A DNA stretch of 64,000 nt from Myxococcales bacterium (GTDB taxonomy: Bacteria; Myxococcota_A; Polyangia; Polyangiales; Houyiibacteriaceae). Positions 11,028 to 22,684 of the stretch are shown here, in pieces. The first letter of the stretch is position 1. Every line of letters begins with the position of its first letter. Under the pieces are notes generated by a model. The model made no database searches. It was given only the letters and a program-made list of their open reading frames with translations, and was not told where the DNA came from. The position numbers and the translations under genes were made by a program. The stretch covers positions 28,579-92,578 of the forward strand of contig JAHEEE010000006.1 of assembly GCA_024640845.1 (NCBI GenBank), read 5' to 3'.

Positions 11028-12927
11028 CACCGCCCCAGGCCCCACGCGGTGCGCCGCTTGCGGAGAACCAAACCCGCCCGATGCAAAGTTCTGCGGCAAG
11101 TGCGGGCAGAGCCTCGGGCATTCACTTCCCCAACCAGGCGACATCATCGCTGGCCGTTATCGTGTCGTGGAGCGGATAGGCGAGGGTGCAATGGGCACTG
11201 TCTACCGAGCGGAGCACGTGCAGATCAGCAAGGTGATGGCGATCAAGCTGTTGCACCAAGAGGTCGAGCAAAACCCCCAGAACGTTGCGCGTTTCCATCG
11301 CGAAGCAGAGGCTGCATCGCGACTCAATCATCCAAACACCGTGCACGTGTTCGATTTCGGTCGCACCCAATCGGGCTCGCTCTATCTTGTGATGGAGTAC
11401 GTCGACGGCGACGACCTCGGCAAAGTCATCGGCAATGAGGGGGCGATGCCCTTCGGGCGCGTCGCCTACTTGTGTGCACAGGTCGCGGGCTCTGTCGCCG
11501 ACGCCCATGCCGCCGGGGTGATTCATCGCGATCTCAAGCCCGAAAACATCGTCATCGCAGAGGGGCGCGACGGCGAGCGTCCCAAGGTGCTCGATTTCGG
11601 TTTGGCCAAGCTTTTCGAGGGCAACATCGAGGCGCAGGTCACGAGCAGCGGTACCATCGTTGGCACGCCTTACTACATGTCACCTGAGCAAATCCAGGGG
11701 CACGAGCTCGACGGGCGTAGCGACGTCTATGCGATGGGCGCCATCATGTACGAGTGCGTCGTCGGTAAACCGCCTTTCGAGGCGCCGAATCCGGTCGGCG
11801 TCCTGTCCAGGCATCTCTCAGAGGAGCCCGTGCGTCCGTCTCAGCGCTCTCCTTTGTCGGTACCCGCCGAGGCGGACGAGATCATCATGCGTTGCCTCGA
11901 GAAGGATCCGAACGACCGCTACCAGACGGCCGAAGAGCTGCGGCAAGCGCTGATCCAATATCTCACCTCGGTCGGCTCCGGGGACTGGCGTCTCAGCACT
12001 GTCGCGAGCGTTTCGGGCAAGAGCGGCGCCCGCCGTGTGGGTGAGCTCGATTCGATGTTCACGCGCAAGCGCCGGCCCTGGTTATGGGCGCTGCTTCTGG
12101 TGTCGGCAGCGGGAGGTGTAGGCGCGTGGCAGATTGCGACGCGCGGTCCATCCGAGCGGGAACCTAATCACCTCCCTAAAGACGCGACCCGACTCGCCGA
12201 GGACACGGAGATGGAGGCGTATCTCGGGCAGCGGCTCAGCGAGGATTCGGGCGATGTCGATCTGTTCGAGATCGAGGTCGTCGGGTCGGAGCGCCGCGCC
12301 GCAGCGCTCGGTGTGAGCTCGATCCCCAACATGGACGTGGTCGTGGAGCTCTTGAAGCCCGGTACCGACCAGTCGCTGATCACGGCTGATTCCCGAGGCC
12401 TCGGAGAGGGCGAGCGTCTGCCGAACATCCCGCTAGAGCCCGGGAAGCACCTGATCCGAGTCCGCGAGCGTCGCGCCGAAGGGGAGCTTCCGACCGAGAA
12501 CGTGTCGGACGAGTACTACGTGCGATGGGAAATGCTGCCCGACAACCCCTCGTTCGAGCGCGAGCTCAACGATTCTCTGGAGCTTGCCGAACCGCTCGAC
12601 CTCGGAGCAGAGCGCCGCGCATGGATTGGCTGGCCGGGAGATGTCGATACCTTCTGTCTCGCGGAGGACGCCGAAAGTGTCATCGCCCAGGTGAGCGCGC
12701 TTGCCGAGGTCGACCTGGTACTTCGCGTGGTCGACCGACGTACCGAACGGAGCGCAAAAGTCGATGACCAGGGGGCGGGTCGCGGGGAGACGAGCAAGCC
12801 GTGGAAGAGTGCGGAAGCCGGAAAGCTCTGCATCGAGATTTCCGCGGATCCGCTGGACGCCGACAGCCGCGCTGCGCAGCCCGATGAGACCTACGGCGTC
12901 CGTTTCATCGCGGTCCCTGGACGCTAG
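11020..12927 (+). CDS. zinc-ribbon Ser/Thr protein kinase with TM and extracytoplasmic tandem PPC-like repeats
   Basis: CAACGEPNPPDAKFCGKCG; GEGAMGTVYRAEH; HRDLKPENIV; DFGLAKLF; TM WLWALLLVSAAGGVGAW; two NDSLE/EPNHLPKDA...GDVD(L/T)F motifs. Confidence 0.9.
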   Translation: MADTAPGPTRCAACGEPNPPDAKFCGKCGQSLGHSLPQPGDIIAGRYRVVERIGEGAMGTVYRAEHVQISKVMAIKLLHQEVEQNPQNVARFHREAEAASRLNHPNTVHVFDFGRTQSGSLYLVMEYVDGDDLGKVIGNEGAMPFGRVAYLCAQVAGSVADAHAAGVIHRDLKPENIVIAEGRDGERPKVLDFGLAKLFEGNIEAQVTSSGTIVGTPYYMSPEQIQGHELDGRSDVYAMGAIMYECVVGKPPFEAPNPVGVLSRHLSEEPVRPSQRSPLSVPAEADEIIMRCLEKDPNDRYQTAEELRQALIQYLTSVGSGDWRLSTVASVSGKSGARRVGELDSMFTRKRRPWLWALLLVSAAGGVGAWQIATRGPSEREPNHLPKDATRLAEDTEMEAYLGQRLSEDSGDVDLFEIEVVGSERRAAALGVSSIPNMDVVVELLKPGTDQSLITADSRGLGEGERLPNIPLEPGKHLIRVRERRAEGELPTENVSDEYYVRWEMLPDNPSFERELNDSLELAEPLDLGAERRAWIGWPGDVDTFCLAEDAESVIAQVSALAEVDLVLRVVDRRTERSAKVDDQGAGRGETSKPWKSAEAGKLCIEISADPLDADSRAAQPDETYGVRFIAVPGR

Positions 12928-15104
<2,177 letters not shown>

Positions 15105-15174
15105 CGCCCCTTTGGCGTCGGGGTAGGACCGGTCCTTCACCGGTCGACCGGGCGGCCGCCAAGAAGGTAGGGGC

Positions 15175-16725
15175 ATGGCACAGATCAAGCGGGCATTGGT
15201 ATCGGTCTCGGACAAGACCGGCGTCGTCGAATTCGCCAAGGGTCTCTCGGAGGCGGGCGTCGAAATTCTCTCGACGGGCGGCACGGCAAAGGCGCTTCGC
15301 GAAGGCGGTGTGCCGGTGATCGACGTCTCGGAATACACCCAGTCGCCGGAGATCATGGACGGTCGCGTCAAGACGCTGCATCCGCGTGTCCATGGCGGCA
15401 TCCTGATGAGGGACAACGACGAAGACCGCGACGCGCTCGCCGGCATTGGCGGCGCCCCGATCGATCTGGTTTGCGTGAATCTCTATCCCTTCGAGCAGAC
15501 GGTCGCCCGCGGCGCGTCGCACGAAGAGACGATCGAGAACATCGACATCGGCGGTCCATCCATGGTTCGAAGTGCGGCGAAGAATCAGGCGCGTGTGACC
15601 GTGGTCACCGAGCCCGCAGACTATGCCGAGGTGCTCGCCGTCGTGAAGAGCGGCGACGGACCAAACGCGTCGTTGCGCGCACGTCTGGCCGCCAAAGCGT
15701 TCGCGCAGACCGCCGCCTACGACGGCGCGATCGCAGCCTACCTCAGCTCCCAAGGCACCGAGTCGAAGTTTCCGGGAGCGCTCACGCTGAGCTTCACGAA
15801 GGCATACGACGTGCGGTACGGCGAAAACCCCCACCAGCAGGGCGCATTTTACATCGAGCGAAACGCGCCCGCAGGGAGCCTGGCGCTCGCCGAGTCACTT
15901 GGCGCCGGCGGCAAGGAGCTCTCATTCAACAATTTGGTCGATGTCGACGCGACCGTCGAAGCTGTGCGCGAGTTCCAAGGACCAGCGGCCGTCGTCGTCA
16001 AACACACCAATCCGTGCGGCGTTGCGACCGCGTCGACTCTCGAAGAAGCCTATCGCATCGCGAGGGAAGCCGACGCACAGAGCGCGTTTGGAGGCATCGT
16101 CGCCCTGAACCAAGAAGTGGACGAGGCCACCGCAAGCGCGGTCGCGGAGACGTTCATCGAGTGCATCATCGCACCTGGCTTTGCGCCCGACGCGCTAGCG
16201 CGACTCCAAAAGAAGAAGAACCTCCGGATTCTAGCGACCGGCGCATGGCTCCCGGCGGACTACCCGGCGCTTCAGTACAAGCGCGTCGGAGGCGGCATCG
16301 TCGTCCAAGATCGCGACGCTACCGGCCCGTCGGAAGTGCGTGCAGGTAAGTCTGTGGCCAAGCGCCAACCAACCGAAGACGAGTGGAAGGCCCTCGACTT
16401 CGCTTGGCGCGTTTGCAAGCACGTGAAGTCGAACGCGATCATCTTCGCCAAGCCCGACCGTACCGTAGGCGTGGGTGCCGGACAGATGGCGCGGGTCACG
16501 GCAGTCGGTATCGCTGCGCAGAAGGCGGGGGAGCTCTCGAAGGGCGCGGTGATGGCTTCGGATGCCTTCTTCCCGTTCCCCGACGGAATCGAAGCCGCGG
16601 CCCGTGCAGGGGTTACCGCGGTCGTTCAACCGGGCGGATCCAAAGGGGATGAGGCCGTCATCGCAGCCGCGGACGCCGCGGACATGGCTATGGTCTTCAC
16701 CGGCGTTCGCCACTTCCGGCATTGA
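15175..16725 (+). CDS. purH: bifunctional AICAR transformylase / IMP cyclohydrolase
   Basis: IKRALVSVSDKTGVVEFAKGL, EIMDGRVKTLHPRVHGGIL, KHTNPCGVATA, C-terminal QPGGSKGDEAVIAAAD..MVFTGVRHFRH. Confidence 0.97.
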   Translation: MAQIKRALVSVSDKTGVVEFAKGLSEAGVEILSTGGTAKALREGGVPVIDVSEYTQSPEIMDGRVKTLHPRVHGGILMRDNDEDRDALAGIGGAPIDLVCVNLYPFEQTVARGASHEETIENIDIGGPSMVRSAAKNQARVTVVTEPADYAEVLAVVKSGDGPNASLRARLAAKAFAQTAAYDGAIAAYLSSQGTESKFPGALTLSFTKAYDVRYGENPHQQGAFYIERNAPAGSLALAESLGAGGKELSFNNLVDVDATVEAVREFQGPAAVVVKHTNPCGVATASTLEEAYRIAREADAQSAFGGIVALNQEVDEATASAVAETFIECIIAPGFAPDALARLQKKKNLRILATGAWLPADYPALQYKRVGGGIVVQDRDATGPSEVRAGKSVAKRQPTEDEWKALDFAWRVCKHVKSNAIIFAKPDRTVGVGAGQMARVTAVGIAAQKAGELSKGAVMASDAFFPFPDGIEAAARAGVTAVVQPGGSKGDEAVIAAADAADMAMVFTGVRHFRH

Positions 16726-17996
16726 TGATGCGCGTGTTAATCGTGGGCGCCGGAGCGCGGGAGCACGCGCTCGCGTGGCGGCTCTCTCAGGACGACGGCG
16801 TCGATGTGATCGGTGCACCGGGCAACGCCGGCATTGCGGCCATCGGTCGGACGGCTTCCATCGATCCGACTGACGCCAATCAAGTGGTGTCGCTCGCGAA
16901 GAAAGAGTCGGCGGATCTCGTCGTCGTCGGTCCCGAAGCTCCGCTCGTGGCCGGTGTGGTCGACGCGCTCCGCGAGCACGGTATTGACGCCTTTGGCCCC
17001 GATCGAGAGGCGGCCCAACTCGAGGGCTCCAAGATTTTCTCGAAAGAGTTCATGGCGAGACACGACATCCCGACCGCGGGCTTTGCCGTCTTCGACGACC
17101 CGGATGCAGCGACCCGCTACATCGAAGAGGCTCAGCGGCCGCTCGTGGTCAAAGCCGACGGCCTCGCAGCCGGGAAGGGCGTCATCGTCGCCGCGAACGC
17201 CGCCGAAGCGATCGCAGGCGTCGACCGCATCATGCGAGAACGCGAATTCGGCGATGCGGGTGACCGTGTGTTGATCGAAGAGTGCCTCGTCGGTGAAGAG
17301 GTTAGCTACCATGTCGTCTCGGATGGCGAGCGCTTCATCCCTCTCGCCCCGGCGCAAGATCACAAGCGCGCCTTCGACGGCGACCAAGGTCCCAACACCG
17401 GGGGTATGGGTGCATACTCCCCGCCTCCGGTCGTGACCGCCGAGGTAGAGCAGAAGATCATCGATCGAGTCATCGAGCCGACCCTTCGCGGCATGGCTGA
17501 CGAAGGTCGGCCTTTTCGAGGTGCGCTGTTCGTCGGACTGATGATCGTCGACGGCGAACCAATGGTCCTCGAATACAACACTCGCTTCGGTGACCCGGAG
17601 TGCCAGACTCTCATGACCCGCTGGAAGGGCTCGGTCATGCCCTTGATTCGCGGCTCGGCTCGAGGCGACTTCGGTGACTTGAGCCTCGAGTGGGAGGCAC
17701 CCGCGTCGCTCTGCGTCGTGCTTGCCTCCGGCGGCTACCCGGGTCGCTACGAGAAAGGCAAGCCGATCACCGGTCTCGAGGCGGCAGGCGCCCTTCCGCA
17801 GGTGACCGTCTTTCATGCGGGCACTGCGCTCGACGGCGACACGGTGGTCACCTCGGGAGGCCGGGTACTCTCCATCACGGCGATCGGCGAGACGATCGAC
17901 GAGGCCGCGGAGCGCGCTTACGCCGCGGTCGATGAGATCGACTTCGAAGGCAAGCAGCTTCGCCGAGACATTGGCTGGCGCGCCCGCACCCGCTGA
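16725..17996 (+). CDS. purD: phosphoribosylamine-glycine ligase
   Basis: [90 protein letters not shown]-like [12 protein letters not shown]. Confidence 0.97.
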   Translation: MMRVLIVGAGAREHALAWRLSQDDGVDVIGAPGNAGIAAIGRTASIDPTDANQVVSLAKKESADLVVVGPEAPLVAGVVDALREHGIDAFGPDREAAQLEGSKIFSKEFMARHDIPTAGFAVFDDPDAATRYIEEAQRPLVVKADGLAAGKGVIVAANAAEAIAGVDRIMREREFGDAGDRVLIEECLVGEEVSYHVVSDGERFIPLAPAQDHKRAFDGDQGPNTGGMGAYSPPPVVTAEVEQKIIDRVIEPTLRGMADEGRPFRGALFVGLMIVDGEPMVLEYNTRFGDPECQTLMTRWKGSVMPLIRGSARGDFGDLSLEWEAPASLCVVLASGGYPGRYEKGKPITGLEAAGALPQVTVFHAGTALDGDTVVTSGGRVLSITAIGETIDEAAERAYAAVDEIDFEGKQLRRDIGWRARTR

Positions 17997-18574
17997 TGGA
18001 CGACCTCAGTGCGCTCCTGAAGGTGCTCGAGCAGGGTGGCGTGGTCGCCTGTCCGACCGAGACGTGCCTGGGTCTCCTTGCCGACGCCCACAACGAAGAG
18101 GCCATCGAAAAGGTGGCGGTGCTCAAGGGACGGCCGGCCGACATGCCAATCGCGCTTCTGCTCCCGAGCTTCGACGCTGCCGCCGAAGTCGCGTTACCGC
18201 CCTCCCGGGAGGCCGAAGCTCTGATGGCCGCACACTGGCCAGGTCCACTGACCGTCCTCCTGTGGGCCAAGCCGGGGTTGAGCCCCCGACTGGTCCGCGA
18301 CGGAAAGGTTGGCGTCCGTGTGCCCGGTGCGAGCCCGGCGGCCGAGCTCACACGCGCGTTCGGCCATGCGCTCACCGCGACGAGCGCCAACCCGACGGGC
18401 CAGCCTCCAGTTCGAAGCGTCGCCGAGCTCCCCCGCGCGCTTGCTGATGGGATCGACGGATCGCACTCGGGCGTCTCGCCTGGGGGGCCTCCTTCGACCT
18501 TGATCGACGTCACCGTGACCCCGATGAGGATCCTTCGACCAGGCGCCATCGAGATCGACCCAACCGCTCTTTGA
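17996..18574 (+). CDS. L-threonylcarbamoyladenylate synthase (YrdC/Sua5 family)
   Basis: GGVVACPTETCLGLLADA, KGRPADMPIALLLP, WPGPLTVLL, GVRVPG, ATSANPTGQPP. Confidence 0.9.
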   Translation: MDDLSALLKVLEQGGVVACPTETCLGLLADAHNEEAIEKVAVLKGRPADMPIALLLPSFDAAAEVALPPSREAEALMAAHWPGPLTVLLWAKPGLSPRLVRDGKVGVRVPGASPAAELTRAFGHALTATSANPTGQPPVRSVAELPRALADGIDGSHSGVSPGGPPSTLIDVTVTPMRILRPGAIEIDPTAL

Positions 18575-18617
18575 CAGAGATGGGTCTACTGCGTCACTCT
18601 TGCGGCTGGGAGGACCG

Positions 18618-18881
18618 ATGGCGCTGATCGAAACCGAAGAAGCCGCCCGCCGCTTGGCGCGCGCGATCTCGAGCGACCTTGCTCTCTACAACGAGGACAA
18701 GATCGCCGAGGGTATTCGAAATGATAATCTTTTCGAAGTGATGGCTGAGGAAATTCAGGAGGGCCGAGATCTCTATCAGACCCGCGTCGCGCCAGAGTTG
18801 ATGAACCGCAATCTCTACGACCGCGCGATCATCGACCTCTTGGTTCGCTCCAAGGCGCACGTCGAATCGCCGATCTGGTAG
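18618..18881 (+). CDS. small hypothetical protein (87 aa)
   Basis: ATG 18618 after a GGGAGG-like RBS; acidic alpha-helical MALIETEEAARRLARAISSDLALYNEDKIAEGIRNDNLFEVMAEEIQEGRDLYQTRV. Confidence 0.65.
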   Translation: MALIETEEAARRLARAISSDLALYNEDKIAEGIRNDNLFEVMAEEIQEGRDLYQTRVAPELMNRNLYDRAIIDLLVRSKAHVESPIW

Positions 18882-18894
18882 GGCCCTCGTAGTC

Positions 18895-19221
18895 GTGTTC
18901 TCGAGCCGCAGACGGCGGCTGGCCTTGGCCGGCTGCCTCGTCTTTGTCTTCCTGGGTTGTGGCGATTCCGGGGGAACCGCCGGAGGTTCGGGCGGCTTAG
19001 GCGGCGTCGGCGGTGGTACGGGCGGTCTCGGCGGGGCCGGGGGGGATTGCACCACAGCCGCGATCAACGCCTGCCTCGACCTCCAGGACTGCTGCACTGC
19101 GATCCTCCTCAACCCGGTCTTCTTCCAGGCCTGCAACAGCATTGTGCTGCAGTGCAACGAGGCGCGCTGTAACGAGGTGCTTGCCGGGTACGTTCAGTGC
19201 CGCGACACGGAGGAACCCTAG
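18895..19221 (+). CDS. Gly-rich, Cys-rich putative lipoprotein
   Basis: Signal peptide plus lipobox VFLGCGD; GGTAGGSGGLGGVGGGTGGLGGAGG linker; C-terminal cysteines CLDLQDCC..ACNS..LQCNEARCNE..QCRD. Confidence 0.65.
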   Translation: MFSSRRRRLALAGCLVFVFLGCGDSGGTAGGSGGLGGVGGGTGGLGGAGGDCTTAAINACLDLQDCCTAILLNPVFFQACNSIVLQCNEARCNEVLAGYVQCRDTEEP

Positions 19222-20171
19222 CCGTCGGCCGCATCACGCAGCGCCAGTAGCGCCTTGGCGAAGTCATCGGGTGGCTTGGTCTCGAAGCGCACCGGCTCGT
19301 CGGTGATCGGATGATCGAAGGCGAGAAGCGTCGCGTGAAGAGCCTGCCGCCCGAGCTCCTGCCCGACGCGGCGAAGCACGGGATCGCCAATCGACTTCCC
19401 GTAGAGCGGATCGCCGAGCACAGGGTGTCCATGATCGGCGAGGTGAACGCGAATCTGGTGGGTGCGCCCGGTCTCGAGTCGGCAACGAACGAGCGCACTT
19501 CCATGCAAAAGCTCGACAGTCTCGAGGTGTGTGACCGCCCGTCTCCCGCGCTCACCCACCGAGCTGAACTTCTTCCGGTTCGACGGGTGGCGGCCGTGAA
19601 AGGTGTCGTAGGTGATCTTGCTCGGCGGTCTTCCCCGCACGATGGCTAGGTACGCCCTCTCCAGCCGGTGCGCTTGAAACATCTCGACGAGCCGTTCGTG
19701 CGCTGCCGGGGTCTTGGCAACCACCATCACGCCGCTCGTGTCCTTGTCTAGGCGATGGACGATGCCAGGCCGCATCGGATCACTCCCGCCACGGACCACG
19801 GCGTGGTGGAGGAGGGCATTCACCAAGGTCCCGTCGGGGTGCCCCGGGGCCGGGTGAACAACAAGGCCAGCCGGCTTGTCGAGCACTAGGAGGTGCTCGT
19901 CTTCGAAAAGCACATCGAGGGGAATCGCCTGTGGTTCGGCGCTCATCTCCTCGGGGGGCGCAGGCTGAATGCTGACCTCCGCGCCCGCCTGGGCTTTGGT
20001 CTTGCGCGACACGACCTCGCCCGCCTGCTCGACACGACCCTGCTCGATCCATCGCTGGAGCGCGCTCCGCGAGAACTGGGGGCACCTGAGCGCGAGTATC
20101 CGATCGATGCGCTTCCCTGCGTCGTCTTCGGACAGGGTCACCACTGTCGGCGAGAACGCCGAATCGCTCAT
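19218..20171 (-). CDS. rluD: RluA/RluD family 23S rRNA pseudouridine synthase
   Basis: S4-like N-terminus GKRIDRILA; LLVLDKPAGLVVHPAPGH; GIVHRLDKDTSGVMVVAKT; ETGRTHQIRVHLADHGHPVLGD. Confidence 0.93.
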   Translation of the reverse strand: MSDSAFSPTVVTLSEDDAGKRIDRILALRCPQFSRSALQRWIEQGRVEQAGEVVSRKTKAQAGAEVSIQPAPPEEMSAEPQAIPLDVLFEDEHLLVLDKPAGLVVHPAPGHPDGTLVNALLHHAVVRGGSDPMRPGIVHRLDKDTSGVMVVAKTPAAHERLVEMFQAHRLERAYLAIVRGRPPSKITYDTFHGRHPSNRKKFSSVGERGRRAVTHLETVELLHGSALVRCRLETGRTHQIRVHLADHGHPVLGDPLYGKSIGDPVLRRVGQELGRQALHATLLAFDHPITDEPVRFETKPPDDFAKALLALRDAADG

Positions 20172-20174
20172 CGC

Positions 20175-20819
20175 CTACTCGAGTCTCTTGATGAGCTGGT
20201 GCGCGTTGGTCTGCATATCGATGTTCTGGAACACGCAGATACCCAGCTCGGGATCGAGGGAGGCACAGTGCTCGGCGACCTTGGCGACTGACGCCTCGTC
20301 ATAGCGTGAGCGGTGCCCCGCGGGGCCGGGGAGCCGAAGGTAGACCATATCCGCCTCCGGCGGCGGGTCGTCGGTGAGGGGGTCGTAGGCCGCGATCGCC
20401 GGACGGTCGCCGCAAGCGGCGACGATGTCGCTCGGCTTCCACGCATCGAGGTCGAAGACGATGGGCGGCATCTCTGGAATAAAACCTAGAAACGCTCGAA
20501 GAGCGGCACGGTTTGCCTTGCCATGCTTGAAGTTTTCGTCCGCGGCGAAGACCACCGCCTTCGCCTTCAAGTCGTCGGCCAGCTGGGCGACCTCTTCACA
20601 CGTGGCCTTGTTCTCCTTGGTGCGCCGGAACCCGGACTCGCTCACCGACTTCGGTGCCACGACCGTGAATAGAAAGTCGTCCGGCGACTCCCGAATCCAG
20701 CGGCGGACCGTGCCTGCACCTGGAATGGCGATCTCTGTGTCCGAGATCTCCACCGCATCGAACTCCCGCCAATAACGGCTTACCGGCACGGGGAAACCGG
20801 AGCACGCAACCACAAACAT
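20175..20819 (-). CDS. DUF72 domain protein
   Basis: ATG at 20819 inside the longer ORF; SGFPVPVSRYWREFDAVEISDTEIAIPGAGTVRRWIRESPDDFLFTVVAPKSVSE; AYDPLTDD..DMVYLRLPG. Confidence 0.75.
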   Translation of the reverse strand: MFVVACSGFPVPVSRYWREFDAVEISDTEIAIPGAGTVRRWIRESPDDFLFTVVAPKSVSESGFRRTKENKATCEEVAQLADDLKAKAVVFAADENFKHGKANRAALRAFLGFIPEMPPIVFDLDAWKPSDIVAACGDRPAIAAYDPLTDDPPPEADMVYLRLPGPAGHRSRYDEASVAKVAEHCASLDPELGICVFQNIDMQTNAHQLIKRLE

Positions 20820-20918
20820 CGCTGCGGAGTATACCGGTTTTGCCCGAGAAAGCCCGGGGTGACTCCCCGATTGGCGGTAATTCCAGCCCATCGCGTCCTC
20901 TCTGTTAGCATCGTAGCC

Positions 20919-22346
20919 GTGTCTGATTTCGGCCTCGACGCCTATGTCCTCGGTGGCGACGATTCGGTGGGACACCCGCATCCGCTGGAGATTGCACGCG
21001 ATCTGATCGCGGCGGGAAAACCTCGCTCTGCTCTCGAGGTCTTGAGCCTGCACCACGGCCAGCTCGCGGACGATCCCAAGTACCTGTTGATCTGTTCCGA
21101 GGCTTGGTGGGCCACCGGCGACGCGCTGCGTGCGCAACAGGCATTGGTGGGCGCGGCCCGCCTCGTTCCCGACGACCCCGCACCCTTGCAGCTGCTCGGG
21201 GAGCTCCTCCGGGAGTGTGGAGAACGAGAGAAAGCCGAGCGCGTCTTGGCGAAGGCCCGAGCACTCGAGTTGTCAGGCGCAGTGGGCGAAGATCTACGCG
21301 AGTCCGAGCTGCCGGCGGTCGAAGACGATCTCATTGCCTTCGCGGAGCGTCGAGAGCGAAGCAAGCAGGCAGGCTTGACGCCCAGACAGATCCTGGGCGC
21401 CTTGAGCGGGCTCGCGCTGACCGCAGGCGTCGTGGCGGGCATCGTCGTCCTGACCCAGCCGAGCGAAGAGACAGAGACAGCGCCAAGGCCAGAGACAGCG
21501 TCAGCCCCAGAGGCAGCGCGAGCGTCAGCGCCAGCCCGAGAGGCAGCGTCAGTGTCAGTGTCAGCGTCAGTGCCAGCCCCAGCGCCAGCCCCGGCGCCAG
21601 AGACAGCGCCGGCGGCAGCGCCCGTGCCCGTGTCAGCGTCAGCGCCCGTATCAGCGCCCGTGTCAGCGCCAGAGACAGCGCCGGCGGCAGAGCTGGCGCC
21701 CGTGCCAGCGCCAGCCTCAGCGTCAGGCCCAGCGTCCGCACCGACGAAAGCGTCTCCGCCTCCGCGGCGGAAGCCCGCTGCGAAGGTCGCTCCCAAACCC
21801 AAGCGTTCGACAGCGGCGCCAGCGCCGGAGGCCGTCCCCGAACCTACGGCTGCCGTCGTGCAGTCCGAGCTTTCGTCTATGGAGGCCCCGGGGCTCACGC
21901 GGCGCGCGGACCAGCTCTTCGCGCAGGGTCACCCCGCCGTCGCCGCGAGCTACTACCGTCGCGCGCTCGAGCTTGATCCCGACTACGCGCCGGCGCTGGT
22001 CGGGATCGGCCGCGGCATCCTTCGTGCCGAGAAATACGAGGATGCCATGGAGAACGCGACCCGCGCGCTCCAACACGCGCGAGGCGTCGATGCGAGGCCC
22101 GGACTCGAAGCCGAGGCGATCTACCAGATCGCCCGAGTGCACCTCTATCGGGGCGAGCTCGATGCGGCGCGGCGACTTTTCCGGCAGTCGATCTCGCTCC
22201 CCGGCACACCTCCTGCCGCTTGGTTCTATCTGGGCGAGGCGCTTTGGACCGATAATTCCCCTGCGGCTCGCGAAGCCTACGAGCGCTACCTCGAGCTCGT
22301 TCCCAACGGGCATTTGGCCGATCGGGCTCGTCGGGCGATTCAGTAG
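20919..22346 (+). CDS. TPR protein with TM and long Ala/Pro/Ser/Val repeat linker
   Basis: GTG 20919; N-terminal TPR-like, TM ILGALSGLALTAGVVAGIVVL, low-complexity linker 21470-21760, C-terminal TPRs (ASYYRRALELDPDYAPALVGIG). Confidence 0.8.
   Translation: MSDFGLDAYVLGGDDSVGHPHPLEIARDLIAAGKPRSALEVLSLHHGQLADDPKYLLICSEAWWATGDALRAQQALVGAARLVPDDPAPLQLLGELLRECGEREKAERVLAKARALELSGAVGEDLRESELPAVEDDLIAFAERRERSKQAGLTPRQILGALSGLALTAGVVAGIVVLTQPSEETETAPRPETASAPEAARASAPAREAASVSVSASVPAPAPAPAPETAPAAAPVPVSASAPVSAPVSAPETAPAAELAPVPAPASASGPASAPTKASPPPRRKPAAKVAPKPKRSTAAPAPEAVPEPTAAVVQSELSSMEAPGLTRRADQLFAQGHPAVAASYYRRALELDPDYAPALVGIGRGILRAEKYEDAMENATRALQHARGVDARPGLEAEAIYQIARVHLYRGELDAARRLFRQSISLPGTPPAAWFYLGEALWTDNSPAAREAYERYLELVPNGHLADRARRAIQ
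21594..21690 (+). repeat. in-frame 72-bp-period duplication within GCGCCAG/TCAGCG hexamer-rich coding tract
   Basis: GCGCCAGAGACAGCGCCGGCGGCAG occurs exactly at 21594-21618 and 21666-21690. Confidence 0.9.
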
Positions 22347-22358
22347 TATGCTCCGCTG

Positions 22359-22676
22359 ATGGCGAAGAAGCAGAACGAAAGGCGCGAAGCGCGCAAGGAG
22401 CGACAGAGGGCCGCCAAGGAAGCTAGGCAGCAGGCCGCCGCCCACGCCAAGCGACGGCGGCAGATGCAGAAGCGGCTCGCGGGCGGGATCGCGTTGCTCA
22501 CGCTTGCCTTGGCCGGTGTTTGCTATTGGGTGCTCGACAACCGCCAGCTCATGGGTGTGACCCTGCTGATCGGGGGTGTGCTGTTCCTCCTGTTTGCGCT
22601 CGGAACCCTGGCTTCTGGCGTACCGCCAAGGGACCGTACTCGAGCGGGGTCGATCGACTACGGCAACCGCGACTGA
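22359..22676 (+). CDS. small basic membrane protein, hypothetical
   Basis: KKQNERREARKERQRAAKEARQQAAAHAKRR followed by two hydrophobic helices. Confidence 0.6.
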   Translation: MAKKQNERREARKERQRAAKEARQQAAAHAKRRRQMQKRLAGGIALLTLALAGVCYWVLDNRQLMGVTLLIGGVLFLLFALGTLASGVPPRDRTRAGSIDYGNRD

Positions 22677-22684
22677 GGCGTTTG

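Noticed and set aside
15127-15145. GACCGGT-CCTTC-ACCGGTC hairpin upstream of purH
   Set aside because: Short 7-bp stem, no U-tract and no recognised riboswitch; too weak to claim as a regulatory element.
16737-17816. 359-aa minus ORF opposite purD
   Set aside because: Shadow ORF of purD; no recognisable motifs.
21331-21741. Leu/Ala-repeat antisense ORF (LALTLTLTLTLPLGLALTLAL)
   Set aside because: Artefact of the hexamer-rich coding repeat on the + strand.
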